Shown: piece after piece, positions 30,075 to 40,207 of the stretch
Position numbering within the stretch: position 1 is the first letter of the stretch
How the letters are laid out: every line of letters begins with the position of its first letter
Assembly: GCF_052857255.1 (NCBI RefSeq)
Contig: NC_135502.1
Span: 155,234,599-155,298,598 of the forward strand
Source: Amblyomma americanum
Taxonomy: Eukaryota > Arthropoda > Arachnida > Ixodida > Ixodidae
Length of the DNA stretch: 64,000 nucleotides
Direction: 5' to 3'
Notes under the pieces: model-generated
Database searches by the model: none
What the model saw: only the letters and a program-made list of their open reading frames with translations
Told to the model about the DNA's origin: nothing
Position numbers and translations under genes: made by a program

Positions 30075-33000
30075 TCACACAAGAGAGGCACGAAGATTCT
30101 GGGTGGGTCCCCGTGCCAAATACGGCTTCAGGCGCAAAACATGGACGATCTCTGGACGGGGCTTTCGACGGGTTCTCTGCTGGGAAAGTTCAGCGTCCGG
30201 TTCTACCTCGTAATTAACGTCGCTGACGCGCCGCAAGACTTTGTAGGGACCGAAATAGCGGCAAATGAGTTTTTCGGACAAGCCGCGTCGTCGAACAGGT
30301 ATCCATACCCAAACCTGGTCGCCGGGATGGTAGGAGACTTGTCTGTGCCGGAGGTTGTATCGCCGCGAGTCTTTGTCTTGTTGCTGGGTGATGTGAATAC
30401 GGGCTAGCTGACGAGCCTGCTCGGCTTCGTGGGTAAACTCCTCAGCGTCAGCAGAAAGATGGTCATCGGTTGCGCAAGGGAGCATTGCGTCGAGCATCGT
30501 CTGAACTTCCCTGCCGTAGAGGAGGCGGAACGGTGTGAAACGGGTCGTCTCTTGAACTGCTGTGTTGTAGGCGAATGTCACGTACGGTACGATCGTATCC
30601 CAATTCCTGTGTTGTACATCGACGTACATCGCCAGCATGTCCGCCATAGTCTTATTAAGCCGCTCTGTCAGCCCATTTGCCTGCGGGTGGTAAGCAGTAG
30701 TTTTCCGGTGGGTCGTCCCGCTTAGCTGAAAAATTTCGGCCATCATCTGGGAAGTAAATGAGGTTCCTCGGTCGGTAATGACGTAGGTCGGGGCGCCGTG
30801 CCGAAGTACGATCTGATGCACGAAGAAATCCGCAACCTCGGACGCTGTGCCACGGGGTAAGGCTTTGGCCTCGGCGTATCGAGTGAGGTAGTCTGTGGCA
30901 ATGATGATGTACCGGTTGCCACCCGAGGACTAAGGGAACGGACCGAGAAGGTCAATGCCGACCTGATCGAATGGGGCGCGTGGTGGTGCAATAGGTTGGA
31001 GGAGTCCCGGAGGCTTGGCGGTCGGGGCCTTACGGCGCTGACATTGCCGACAGCTCTGCACATAGCGTTTGACAACAGTGGCGAGTTTGGGCCAGTAGAA
31101 CAGCTGGCGGATTCTGGAAAGCGTGCGAGAGTATCCTAAATGGCCAGAGGTTGGTTCGTCATGGCACGCAGAAAGTATTTCCTCCTGAAGTGTTGTCGGC
31201 ACGACGAGGAGATACGCGCGCGAACTGGAACCAGGGTTCTTCTTATAGAGCACGCCTCGTTGCAGGGCAAACGACGACAGGTGTCGAGAAAAACATTTAG
31301 GAACGGTGGCTGGCTGGCCTTCCAAATAATCGATGAGGGGTCGTAGCACTGGATCGGCGCGTTGTTGGGTTGAGAAATCAGAAGAATTGATAGCCCCAAG
31401 GAAACTGATGTCGTCGTCCGTGTCGGGGGTTGCGAGTTCGACAGGCGCACGAGAGAGGGTGTCGGCGTCTTCATGCTTATGTCCGGACTTATAAACAATG
31501 GTGAGGTCAAACTCCTGCAGGCGAAGGCTCCATCGCGCCAGGCGTCCAGACGGGTCACGCAGGTTGGTCAACCAACACAAGGAGTGGTGGTCAGTGACCA
31601 CTTTGAAAGGGCGTCCATAAAGATAGGGGCGAAATTTCGCAGCAGCCCAAATAATGGCGAGGCATTCTTTTTCTGTCGTCGAATAGTTCATCTCTGCGCG
31701 TGACAGAGCGCGGCTTGCATAAGCGATGACTCGTTCAACGCCATCCTGGCGTTGCACGAGAACCGCGCCGAGGCCGATGTTGCTGGCGTCGGTGTGTATC
31801 TCAGTGTCACCTCGCTCATCAAAATGGGCAAGAACGGGCGGCGTTTGAAGTCGCAGGCGGAGCTCGGCGAAAGCCATTTCTTGCTCGTGGGACCAAACAA
31901 AAGGTGTGGTGTCACGGGTGAGGCGAGTCAGCGGTTCTGCGAGGTCAGCGAAATTTTCGATAAAACGCCGATAGTAACTGCAGAGCCCTAGGAAGCGCCG
32001 AACAGCTTTCTTGTCACGTGGCAGTGGAAATTCCGCAACCGCGGCCAGCTTGTCGGGGTCGGGCTTCACGCCGGCGGCGCTGACGACATGGCCGAGAAAT
32101 TTCAGCTCCTGGTAACCGAAGTGGCATTTTTGGGGTTTCAATGTCAGGTTAGCTGAACGAAGGGCTTCGAGGACCGTCCGCAGGCGATCAAGGTGTTGAC
32201 TAAATGAGTCGGCGAAAACCACCACGTCGTCGAGATAGACTAGGCAACACTGCCATTTAAGACCAGAAAGGACAGTGTCCATCATCCGCTGAAATGTGGC
32301 AGGCGCAGACCAAAGACCGAAAGGTAGAACTTTAAATTCATAAAGGCCGTCGGGAGTGACAAAGGCCGTCTTCTCACGATCCCGCTCATCGACCTCAATT
32401 TGCCAGTAGCCACTTTTTAGGTCGATGGACGAAAAATAACGAGCGCGCCGAAGGCGGTCGAGAGAGTCGTCAATACGTGGCAATGGGTAAACGTCCTTCT
32501 TCGTGACTGCATTCAGCTTCCGGTAATCGACGCAGAAACGGAGGGTGCCGTCTTTCTTTTTAACGAGGACGACCGGCGAGGACCATGGGCTGTTGGAAGG
32601 CTGAATAACGTCATCTTCGAGCATCTCCTTAACTTGGGACTTAATGACTTCGCGCTCTGTAGACGATACCCGATAGGGGTGTTGACGGATCGGGTGTACG
32701 TCATCGTACGTCACGATGTGGTGCTTGGCTATGGTAGTTTGACGCACTTTCGACGAGGAGGCGAAACACTGTCTGAATTCGAGCAATAGTGCACACAGCT
32801 GCTCCCGTTGGCTGGTTGACAGCGCGGAGTTGACATCGAGGCTCTCGAGGGGAAAAGGAGGCTGCACTGGTTCTGAGGAGAAGCACTCGGAAACATCGGA
32901 GATGCGTTCGATAAAGGCTACGGAAGTGCCGCGAAAAAGATGCCGATGCTCGTGCGAAAAATTGGTAGCAAGTACCTGTGACTGGCCACTGTGAAGATGG

Positions 33001-33911
33001 ATCAGACTGCGGGCCACGCACACGCCTTGCGTCAACAGTAATGACAGGTTGGTTTCGGCGATGGCGTCACCGTCTTGAAATGATTCGCACTCAACCGTAA
33101 TGAAGGCGCTGGTTCGGGGCGGCAGGGTGACTGTGTCCGTAGAAACTCGAAGTGTCTGGCTTGGTCGCGGCGCGTTGGGGAGGGCGACAGCACTCTCAGT
33201 TGAAAACGTGACCTTGTTATCGCGTAGGTCAATAATCGCCCCATATTCACGCAGAAAGTCGACACCTAAGATGAGGTCGCGCGAACAGTTATTCAGAACA
33301 AGACAGCAGACGACAAATGTGGACTCCCGGATTTGAACTCGGGCGGTGCACATGCCGAGAGGTGCAATCAAATGACCGCCCGCAGTGCGAACGTGTGTGC
33401 CAGCCCATGGCGTGAGAACCTTTTTGAGGACGGCGGCGAGCTGGCTGCTTAAAATCGAATAATCAGCACCAGTATCTAATAACGCTCGAACGTGGCGACC
33501 ATCCAGCATCACAGGTATGTCTAAGGAAAGCCGTTCACGAGATGCAGGCTCCGGAGAGGATGATCGGGCACAGGCGTCGTTGTCTGCAGGCTGTGCCACC
33601 GGTAGTTCGTCGGCGTGGCGTGTGCTTTCTAATGGGGTCAGTGCGTCGGAAGTATCGGAGAATGCGGGCGTCTGAATCGGTGAGGCGCCGTCATGTGTCA
33701 GTGTCGATGTGTCGAAGCGAACGGGTACTGCGGACCTCGGAACCGTCGAAGCGTCGTTATGTCGAGGGAGTGTCGCTGTGTCGGAGTGAATGGTGACCGC
33801 GGACTTCGGAACCCGCGAGGCGTCGGCATGTCGTGCCCGCGGCGATGGGGGGTCCCCCTCAGAACGACGTCCAGCGAGCCCACCCCCTAAGGTCGCTGGT
33901 TGCAGTTTTCC
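30075..33911 (-). pseudogene. G5 pol: protease-RT-RNase H-integrase, one TAG
   Basis: About 1,279 codons in the -1 frame from gag. Protease: LLDTGADYSILSSQ and LILGVDFL. RT: VIQPSNSPWSSPVVLV, FCVDYRKLN, VLPFGLWSAPATFQ and YLDD near 32225-32240. RNase H: TEIHTDASNIGLGAVL, TTEKECLAI, KVVTDHHSL. Integrase: HDEPTSGHLG ... CRQCQRRK zinc domain; DDE core with IDLLGPFP, IATDYLTRY, VITDRGTSF and GLTERLNKTM; GPY/F module LSEKLICRYFGPYKVLRR. A single TAG at 30930-30932 falls after DLLGPFP, between the first catalytic Asp region and the rest of the core. All visible catalytic residues are otherwise intact. Confidence 0.95.
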
Positions 33912-33912
33912 C
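33848..33912 (-). promoter_or_regulatory. G5 gag-pol -1 shift site with pseudoknot
   Basis: The minus strand has GGAAAAC (33911-33905) at the position where G1 and G2 have GGGAAAC. Five bases later comes a perfect 7-bp stem, CCAGCGA (33899-33893) with TCGCTGG (33877-33871). In its 15-nt loop GGGGGT (33887-33882) can pair with ACCCCC (33853-33848) to give an H-type pseudoknot. The pol frame is -1 to gag and opens GKLQ here, as GKL does in G1 and G2. The heptamer is one G-to-A change away from canonical. Confidence 0.7.
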
Positions 33913-35263
33913 GCCGTGGGCTGGGCGACCGGCCTTGCGCCGCCCGGGAAAAACTCGCGGTAGAAGGTGAAGGACGACTCCCGGGCGATGGGGATCGAGC
34001 CCGCTGGCGACGAGACTGTTGCCAACGTTGGTCTTCAAGAAAATCCGCGACGGCCCTGGGTCGTTCGCCATAGCGGGGTCGAGGAGAATCGGGGGGAAAC
34101 CCTTCGAGGCCCAGACGGCGGTAGGGGCAGTGCCGATACAGGTGACCTGGTTCCCCGCAGTGAAAGCATAGGGGGCGTCTGTCGGATGTGCGCCACACGT
34201 CGGCTTTGCGCGCGGACGGTCGGGGAGCTTCCACGTACTGCAGCACGGGTGCAGGCGGCCCCGGCACTTCAGCAGGAGCCGGAACGAAGGACGCCGGTGC
34301 TGGAGCAGGGGACTGCAGGGCTTCGGCGTAGGTGAGACGACGGTCAGGCGCGAAAGGAGGAGGGGATGGACGAGCCTCACCGGCAGGTAAGGACGGCCGG
34401 AGCACTTGCTGCACCTCCTCGCGGACAAAGGTCGCCATGGAGCTTTGAGCTGTGGTAGGGGCCCCGTACAGCTGCCGGATTTCTTCGTGCACAATCGACC
34501 GTATGAGATCGCGTATCCGGGAGGCATCGGTGCCGTGGAACGGTAACTCGCTGGAAACGGAGGCGGCGGATACGGGTCGATCGTACGCGGATGCTCTTTG
34601 CTGAAGAACCCTCTCGATCGTGGAAGACTCAGTGAGGAACTCGGCGACAGTCTTCGGAGGGCTGCGGACAAGGCCGGCAAAAAGTTGCTCCTTGACGCCA
34701 CGCATGAGATGGCGCAGTTTTTTGTCCTCGGGCATTGCAGGGTCCGCGCGTCTGAAAAGGCGCGTCATGTCCTCGACATACGCTGCAACATTTTCATTGG
34801 GCAGCTGAACGCGAGATTGCAGAGCGCGTTCTGCCCGTTCGCGACGATCCGAGCTGCCGTATGTGTCTAGGAGCCGACGCCGGAACTAACTCCAAGAGAC
34901 CAGCTGATCTTCGCGGTTCTCGAACCAAATCCGAGCGCCGTCCTCCAGGCTAAAGTAGACGTTCCGGAGCTGGGCGGCGTCATCCCACTGGTTGAATGCG
35001 GCAACGCGCTCGTAGTGCTGCAACCAGTCTTCCACGTCTTCAAAGATGTCGCCGTGGAAGGACTTCGGGATGCGGGGGTTCTGGAGCGTGAAGTAGGGTG
35101 TCGACGCCCCAGGCATTGGGATGCTCAAGGCAGGTTGCTCCGTGGACATACCGGATGGAACAGGCTCGGGGGGTAAGCCTCGAATCCGGCGGCGAGTACG
35201 GTGAACAGGCGTCGTGACGGGAATTGGACTGGAGCTCCGACTAACGGTTGGGGTACGGGACAT
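33887..35263 (-). pseudogene. G5 gag, one nonsense codon
   Basis: Gag of G5. It starts at ATG 35263 (MSRTPTVSRSSSPIPVTTP). The capsid domain reads FHGDIFEDVEDWLQHYERVAAFNQWDD and NREDQLVSW. A TAG at 34886-34888 is the only interruption; the same frame continues with FRRRLLDTYG, VEDMTRLFRRADPAMPEDKK and KEQLFAGLVRSPP. The zinc knuckle CFHCGEPGHLYRHC is followed by an Arg/Ser-rich tail ending at TAG 33887-33889, inside the frameshift structure. Length is about 458 codons. It would assemble particles and bind genomic RNA. Confidence 0.92.
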
Positions 35264-35271
35264 GAGATCGA

Positions 35272-35289
35272 TCCGACCTCCACCAGATT
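35272..35289 (-). other. G5 putative primer-binding site
   Basis: The minus strand after the 5' LTR reads AATCTGGTGGAGGTCGG. The TGGTGGAGGT core is shared with G2 at the same offset. The primer tRNA is not assigned. Confidence 0.45.
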
Positions 35290-35440
35290 TGTCACGGTGT
35301 TGGTGACAAGAGAGGACCTGTTAGAAGGCAGGGCCGGCAGCACGTCCTTCAGTTGGCGAGACGGCGAACTTCAACGTCTTTTAAAACGAGAGCACCACGA
35401 GCGTCGTCTTCTTTCCGAGCGCCACGAACGCCACCTGGCA
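35290..35440 (-). repeat. G5 5' LTR, 151 bp
   Basis: The second 151-bp LTR, TGCCAGGTGGCG to ACCGTGACA on the minus strand. Its outer flank is the ATAT duplication at 35441-35444. Confidence 0.93.
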
Positions 35441-35450
35441 ATATGCTGTA

Positions 35451-36179
35451 CAGTATTGTGCGTTTTTATCGCTGACACTTTCAAAAATTTCCCCGCTTCA
35501 ACCGCTGGCTCGTTTGCTGTGAAACTGCACACAGAGTTTGCGTATTATGGTAACTTTTGTATTGTAGCAAGTTTGACAATGGTACTTACTTAGTTCAGGC
35601 GCACATGATGCGAAAACGTAAGCGTCTACGAGAGATCGGCGAGCCAAAACCCACAGACGACGCTTTTTCGCTGAATGGCGGCAGTGGCGCCATCTGTTTT
35701 GGGCAGTAGAAACCGTCCGGATAAGGCCGCCGAGGCGAGCATTGCAAACAATATTCTTTAAAAGCTAAAGCCTCGTTAAATCTTTTGTTCTGATATTTTT
35801 CCGCTTAATTAGTCGAAAATGTTGTAAGCGCTTCAGTAGAAGCAGACGAAACGACAGGAACGGCATATTCAAACGCCCCGCGCTCCTTGCAACGCTCTCC
35901 TCGACGGCCTTGTCGGGACGCTTTGCGCTACTGCAAACAGATGGCGCCACTGCCGCCCTTCAGCGAAAAAGCGTCGTCTGCGGGTTTTGGTTGCCGATCT
36001 CTACGTAGACGATTATGTTTTCGCATCATGCACGGCTCAAGTAAGTACCGTTGTCAAACTTTCTACGATACAAAAGTTACCATAATACGCAAGCTCTGTG
36101 TGCAGTTTCACCGCAAACGAGCCAGCGGTTGAGGCGGGGAAATTTTTGAAAGTGTCAGCGATAAAAACGCACAATACTG
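35451..36179. mobile_element. Foldback element, ~300-bp inverted repeats, TA flanks
   Basis: Bases 35451-35750 and the reverse complement of 35889-36179 match closely from CAGTATTGTGCGTTTTTATC inwards through GGCGCCATCTGTTT. A loop of about 140 bp remains. Both ends are flanked by TA (35449-35450 and 36180-36181), and termini beginning CAGT suit a Tc1/mariner-type MITE. There is no transposase and no open frame of note. Gypsy G5 inserted 10 bp to its left. Arms differ by small changes and short indels, so it is not very young. Confidence 0.8.
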
Positions 36180-36181
36180 TA

Positions 36182-36429
36182 TAAAACCAAGCAATCTTGA
36201 AATAAAAACCGAGTTGTTAGTCCGCCATCTGTCCTGTCAAGTTTGCTCCTTCTAGTTGTGTCTCTCTGCACTGAAAAAATGCCACTCGAACAAGAATTCG
36301 TTCACGTTCGGATCAGGTTCTGGTTCACGTCTTTCGGGTTCAGTTCCGCGTCCGGCTCCGGGGATATATTCTGTTCCGGTTCGAAGCGGTTCGGACTGGA
36401 TCAAGCCAGTTCAGAACTACCAGCAACCG
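36182..36429 (+). other. Unassigned region, GGTTC-rich
   Basis: About 250 bp with many irregular GGTTC/GTTCCG repeats (36300-36420). One frame reads GSGSGSRLSGS, a low-complexity product of the repeat and not a domain. No gene called. Confidence 0.45.
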
Positions 36430-36676
36430 ACGGAAAAGGTTTGGTTTGTGGTTTATTGGTATTTAACGTCGCAGAGCGACTCAGACTATCAAAGACCCCG
36501 TCAATAAGGGTTCTTGAAACTTCGAACACCTGTGGTTCTTCTACGTGTGCTGACATCGGACAGTACACGGACCTCTAGAATTTTGCCTCCATGAAATTTG
36601 ACCTCCAAGGCTTGGATTTAACCGCCGTATTTGGTGCAGTAGCGCAGCGCCATAACCACCGAGCCACCACGGCGGC
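36430..36676 (-). mobile_element. tRNA-derived SINE, minus strand
   Basis: Read on the minus strand from 36676: GCCGTGGTGGCTCGGTGGTTATGGCGCT (A-box-like), a decayed B-box region, then TCATGGAGGCAAAATTCTAGAGG, GTGTACTGTCCGATGTCAG, and the body CGAAGTTTCAAGAACCC and CGCTCTGCGACGTTAAATACC. This matches the head-body order of the other SINEs in the window. It is diverged, and the tRNA head is mutated. Confidence 0.75.
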
Positions 36677-37374
36677 GGTACGGAGACTCGTTTTTATCAA
36701 CCTTGTTATGCTGCTTGCATTACCCTGTGATTGGTTTACGATATAAAAATTCCAGAATTTGCATATATCGCTAGATGTTCTCACTTTACCCAACTGAATT
36801 TACTGTTTTTGCGACACAAAAATAGAAATTTACTGCAGAAGGCGCCAAATCATATCAACTTGTAACTATTGTAAATCGGCTGTGTGTGCACTGAAATCCA
36901 TCTGATAAGTTATACTGAGTTGTAAGATGGCAGATATTGCGGCTACAAAACCCTCCAGTTTTAGCAGTTTCGGAAACCCTATCGCGCGAGTATAGGTCTT
37001 CCTTGAATCTCGGGACCACTGCTTGAGCTCTCTACATCTGCACATTACCGCACACCACTGAGAAAAGAAGCTGTTCTGTATTGCCAGCTATATATAGACA
37101 GACACTTTTCGTCTCCCCGTAACCGATGCCCCAGCACAGCTTTTGAAATGTATGCTTTAAGTAGCTGTCCGTCCTCACCACTTCTCCGGTCCCCGATCCT
37201 CTACCACAAGGGGATAAGAATGTCCACGAGTTGCTCAATCGCACATCCCCCAACTAACAAGAGCCTCATGGGAACAGTGCCTCTAGGCGCTAAGAGCGTA
37301 CCAAACATATTTTATTTAAATCTCCTTATCGAAGTCGCGTTTGTAAGTCGCGTTATACATCTAGAGCTCATATA
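36677..37374 (+). other. Unassigned region
   Basis: About 700 bp of AT-rich sequence without any supported gene or repeat. A TATATATAGAC run occurs near 37090. Short open frames on both strands have no recognisable features. Confidence 0.45.
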
Positions 37375-37379
37375 GGTCA

Positions 37380-38333
37380 AGTCACGATATTGATTTTCCC
37401 TCTCTCTCTTGTGCGATGTTGCTGCATTCAGATGTTAACGTGTAGTGGTAGAGGGCGGGTCTCGTGAGTGACCCGGGGGGACGTACTTAGCGACTGGTGA
37501 GTTTGAGACAGGCGTGCAGGTCTTCCGACGTTGGCACTTGGAAAGGCTTTCCTCAAAATTACCTATTTATTACAATATTTACAACTTATTTACATATGCC
37601 GACAGATTCCGGCCTCTCCACTGTAATTAAAAAAAGACAAAACTCCAACACTCTCGCGACTCCGGACCACCGTCGGCCACCACACGGCCAACTCGCCCGG
37701 CCGCCGCTCAAGCAACTCGCTTCTCCAACTCTGCGACCCCGGGACCACCACCGGCCGCACACGACCGATATGTCCGGCTGCCACCAACCAACCCCCGGCG
37801 TTCTCCTTAGCGCGCACACATCTTCTTGTCCTCCCGCCAAAACTACACCCTCAGCCAATAGGTGACTTTCCCGCCACATTTCGGAAGCAACATATCACAA
37901 CACAAAAAGCACACAATATAAAACACACGCCTTGCAACACAAAAGAAAAGCACAAAATATCGAACACGCGGCTCGCTGGAAGCTGCCGTGGCTAACTAGA
38001 AACATGCCACAACGAGCGGAAGAAAAACCATTTACGACACATGCGTCCTGTTAGCCGCTCTGGCCTAGGGTGCACGGATGCCCGCTCGCCTCCGGCGCTG
38101 GCCCATCGAGCAAGCGGCCGTGGCTAACAAGAAACATGCCACAACGAGCGGAGAGAAACCCTTTACGACACATGCGTCTGATCGGACCATTCCCCCTCGC
38201 TTAGGCCGAGGCTTCCGACACTCGCGCGTGACGCCGCCCTGAGAGCCTCTCCCTTTTGTCGGCGCGTTCCCCTGCTCCCTTTCGGCGGCCCTCCTCACGC
38301 CTTACCACGATGTACGCCAGCTGCGTCGTGACA
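37380..38333 (-). repeat. LTR (3' copy) of the non-autonomous element
   Basis: A 954-bp repeat, about 98% like 39247-40202 by eye. It holds an internal duplication in which a block beginning GCCGTGGCTAAC and ending ACACATGCGTC occurs at 37985-38047 and again at about 38117-38178. Open frames seen inside it on both strands occur in both copies and are not genes. Confidence 0.9.
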
Positions 38334-39230
38334 CCTCCCCTCTTCTTCTCCATTCTTTCCCCCCCATTTTTTTTGCCAGTTCGAAAAAAAAGGCAAGCTT
38401 TCCCCCTAGGCTGGCTCAGGAGGCCACACCTCTCTCCAGTGCGAGAATGCACTAAATATTCCCCTCGAGATTCACCCCGAAAAAGAATACAGACATGCAA
38501 GTACATAAAAGCAAGATACACTGCTACACACCACACTGTACGCCACAGGATCGCATATTTAAAGAGAAGGCAGAGTATACACGAAGCATGCATGAAAATA
38601 AACAGAAAATCAAGAACAGTCTACCGAGGCGAGCCTCGAACATCGCTGCTCTCATGCTCCGTGCTCAGGGGTTGCTTCTGCTTGACATGTTCGATTTTCA
38701 TATTGGGTACAGGTTCGCCCCTTTGCGTGCTTGCCTCGCTCACTCCCCCTGTCGTGCTATCTCTAGTGACAGTAGCTTACTATTTCCCCTCGTGAGCATA
38801 AAGCAACAAAATCTGAGAGCAGCGCTGTTCGCTCACCATTTTCTTTCGACGTCTTGTCTTCAAAGATCGTCAATCAGGCCAAGTTCCAGAGTTCTCTCAG
38901 AATCACTTTCGTTTTAACATGCCACCAGTCCTGGTACGCATCGCCGCCACCCTGTCAAGTCCCGCTGCAATTGAGTCCGTCCTCTCTTGCTCTGTTCGGA
39001 TCCACGATTGTTCTCCACACCTACATCGGTGTCGAAGTTGCGAAGATCGGTGAAGATCCGTCTGCTGTCTCTTGTTCTTGTGCTGGCGTTCTTCTTTCTT
39101 GCTGTTCGTTTTTCCACTCTTCTTCGCCACCCAAGGGCGAACGTTGCTGGTGAGCCGACTAGCTCGACGTCTTCTCAACTTGCGCTGCCTCTGTCTTCCT
39201 CGTTCCCGTCGCAAAGCAGCGGTCCCTTAA

Positions 39231-39247
39231 TCCTGTCGGCTGCGCCA
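39231..39247 (-). other. Primer-binding site of the non-autonomous element
   Basis: The minus strand reads TGGCGCAGCCGACAGGA directly after the LTR. This fits the 3' end of a serine tRNA apart from about two positions, from general knowledge of tRNA-Ser ends. Confidence 0.65.
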
Positions 39248-40202
39248 GTCACGATATTGATTTTCCCTCTCTCTCTTGTGCGATGTTGCTGCATCCAGAT
39301 GTTAACGTGGAGTGGTAGAGGGCGGGTCTCTTGAGTGACCCGGGGGGACGTACTTCGCGACTGGTGAGTTTGAGACAGGCGTGCAGGTCTTCCGACGTTG
39401 GCACTTGGAAAGGCTTTCCTCAAAATTACCTATTTATTACAATATTTACAACTTATTTACATATACCGACAGATTCCGGCTTCTCCACTTTAACTGAAAA
39501 AAGACAAAACTCCAACACTCTCGCGACTCCGGACCACCGTCGGCCACCACACGGCCAACCCGCCCGGCCGCCGCTCAAGCAACTCGCTTCTCCAACTCTG
39601 CGACCCCGGGACCACCACCGGCCGCACACGACCGATCTGTCCGGCTGCCACCAACCAACCTCCCGCGTTCTCCTTAGCGCGCACACATCTTCTTGTCCTC
39701 CCGCCAAAACTACACCCTCAGCCAATAGGTGACTTTCCCGCCACATTTCGGAAGCAACATATCACAACACAAAAAAAGCACACAATATAAAACACGTGCA
39801 TTGCAACACAAAAGAAAAGCACAAAATATCGAACACGCGGCTCGCTGCAAGCTGTCGTGGCTAACTAGAAACATGCCTCAACGAGCGGAAGAAAAACCAT
39901 TTACGACACATGCGTCCTGTTAGCCGCTCTGGTCTGGGGTGCCCGGATGCCCGCTCGCCTCCGGCGCTGGCCCATCGAGCAAGCGGCCGTGGCTAACTAG
40001 AAACATGCCACAACGAGCGGAGAGAAACCCTTTACGACACATGCGTCTGATCGGACCATTCCCCCTCGCCTAGGCCGAGGCTTCCGACACTCGCGCGCGA
40101 CGCCGCCCTGAGAGCCTCTCCCTTTTGTCGGCGCGTTCCCCTGCTCCCCTTCGGCGGCCCTCCTCACGCCTTACCACGACGTACGCCAGCTGCGTCGTGA
40201 CA
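39247..40202 (-). repeat. LTR (5' copy) of the non-autonomous element
   Basis: A 956-bp repeat with the same internal duplicated block. It differs from the left copy by scattered substitutions and a few single-base indels in A runs. The GGTCA duplication follows at 40203-40207. Confidence 0.9.
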
Positions 40203-40207
40203 GGTCA

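Larger units (their letters stand above)
29843..35440 (-). mobile_element. Ty3/gypsy G5, near-complete 5.6-kb element
   Basis: A full-length minus-strand gypsy element with 151-bp LTRs at both ends (two differences seen), gag, pol, and ATAT target duplications (29839-29842 and 35441-35444). Only two nonsense codons interrupt coding: TAG in gag at 34886-34888 and TAG in integrase at 30930-30932. It is related to G2 across pol but clearly diverged, with a different LTR. No envelope gene. Confidence 0.96.
37380..40202 (-). mobile_element. Non-autonomous LTR element (TRIM/LARD-like)
   Basis: Two ~955-bp direct repeats (37380-38333 and 39247-40202) enclose a 913-bp interior that has no gag, protease, RT or integrase in any frame. 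The minus strand is the sense strand. A primer-binding site adjoins the right repeat (39247-39231), and the purine tract AGAAGAAGAGGGGAGG adjoins the start of the left repeat at 38334. Termini on the minus strand are TGTCACGACG and ATCGTGACT. A 5-bp duplication GGTCA flanks it (37375-37379 and 40203-40207). It must have been mobilised by enzymes from another element. Confidence 0.88.

Noticed and set aside
37586..37879. Gly/Trp/Arg-rich minus-strand frame, also at 39453-39746
   Set aside because: It is part of the ~955-bp LTR of the non-autonomous element. The plus-strand frame opposite is equally long and neither has a domain.
38256..38795. 179-codon plus-strand frame crossing the LTR/interior edge
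   Set aside because: It spans the LTR boundary of a non-coding element and shows no motif. The Pro/Ser/Arg content follows the base composition.
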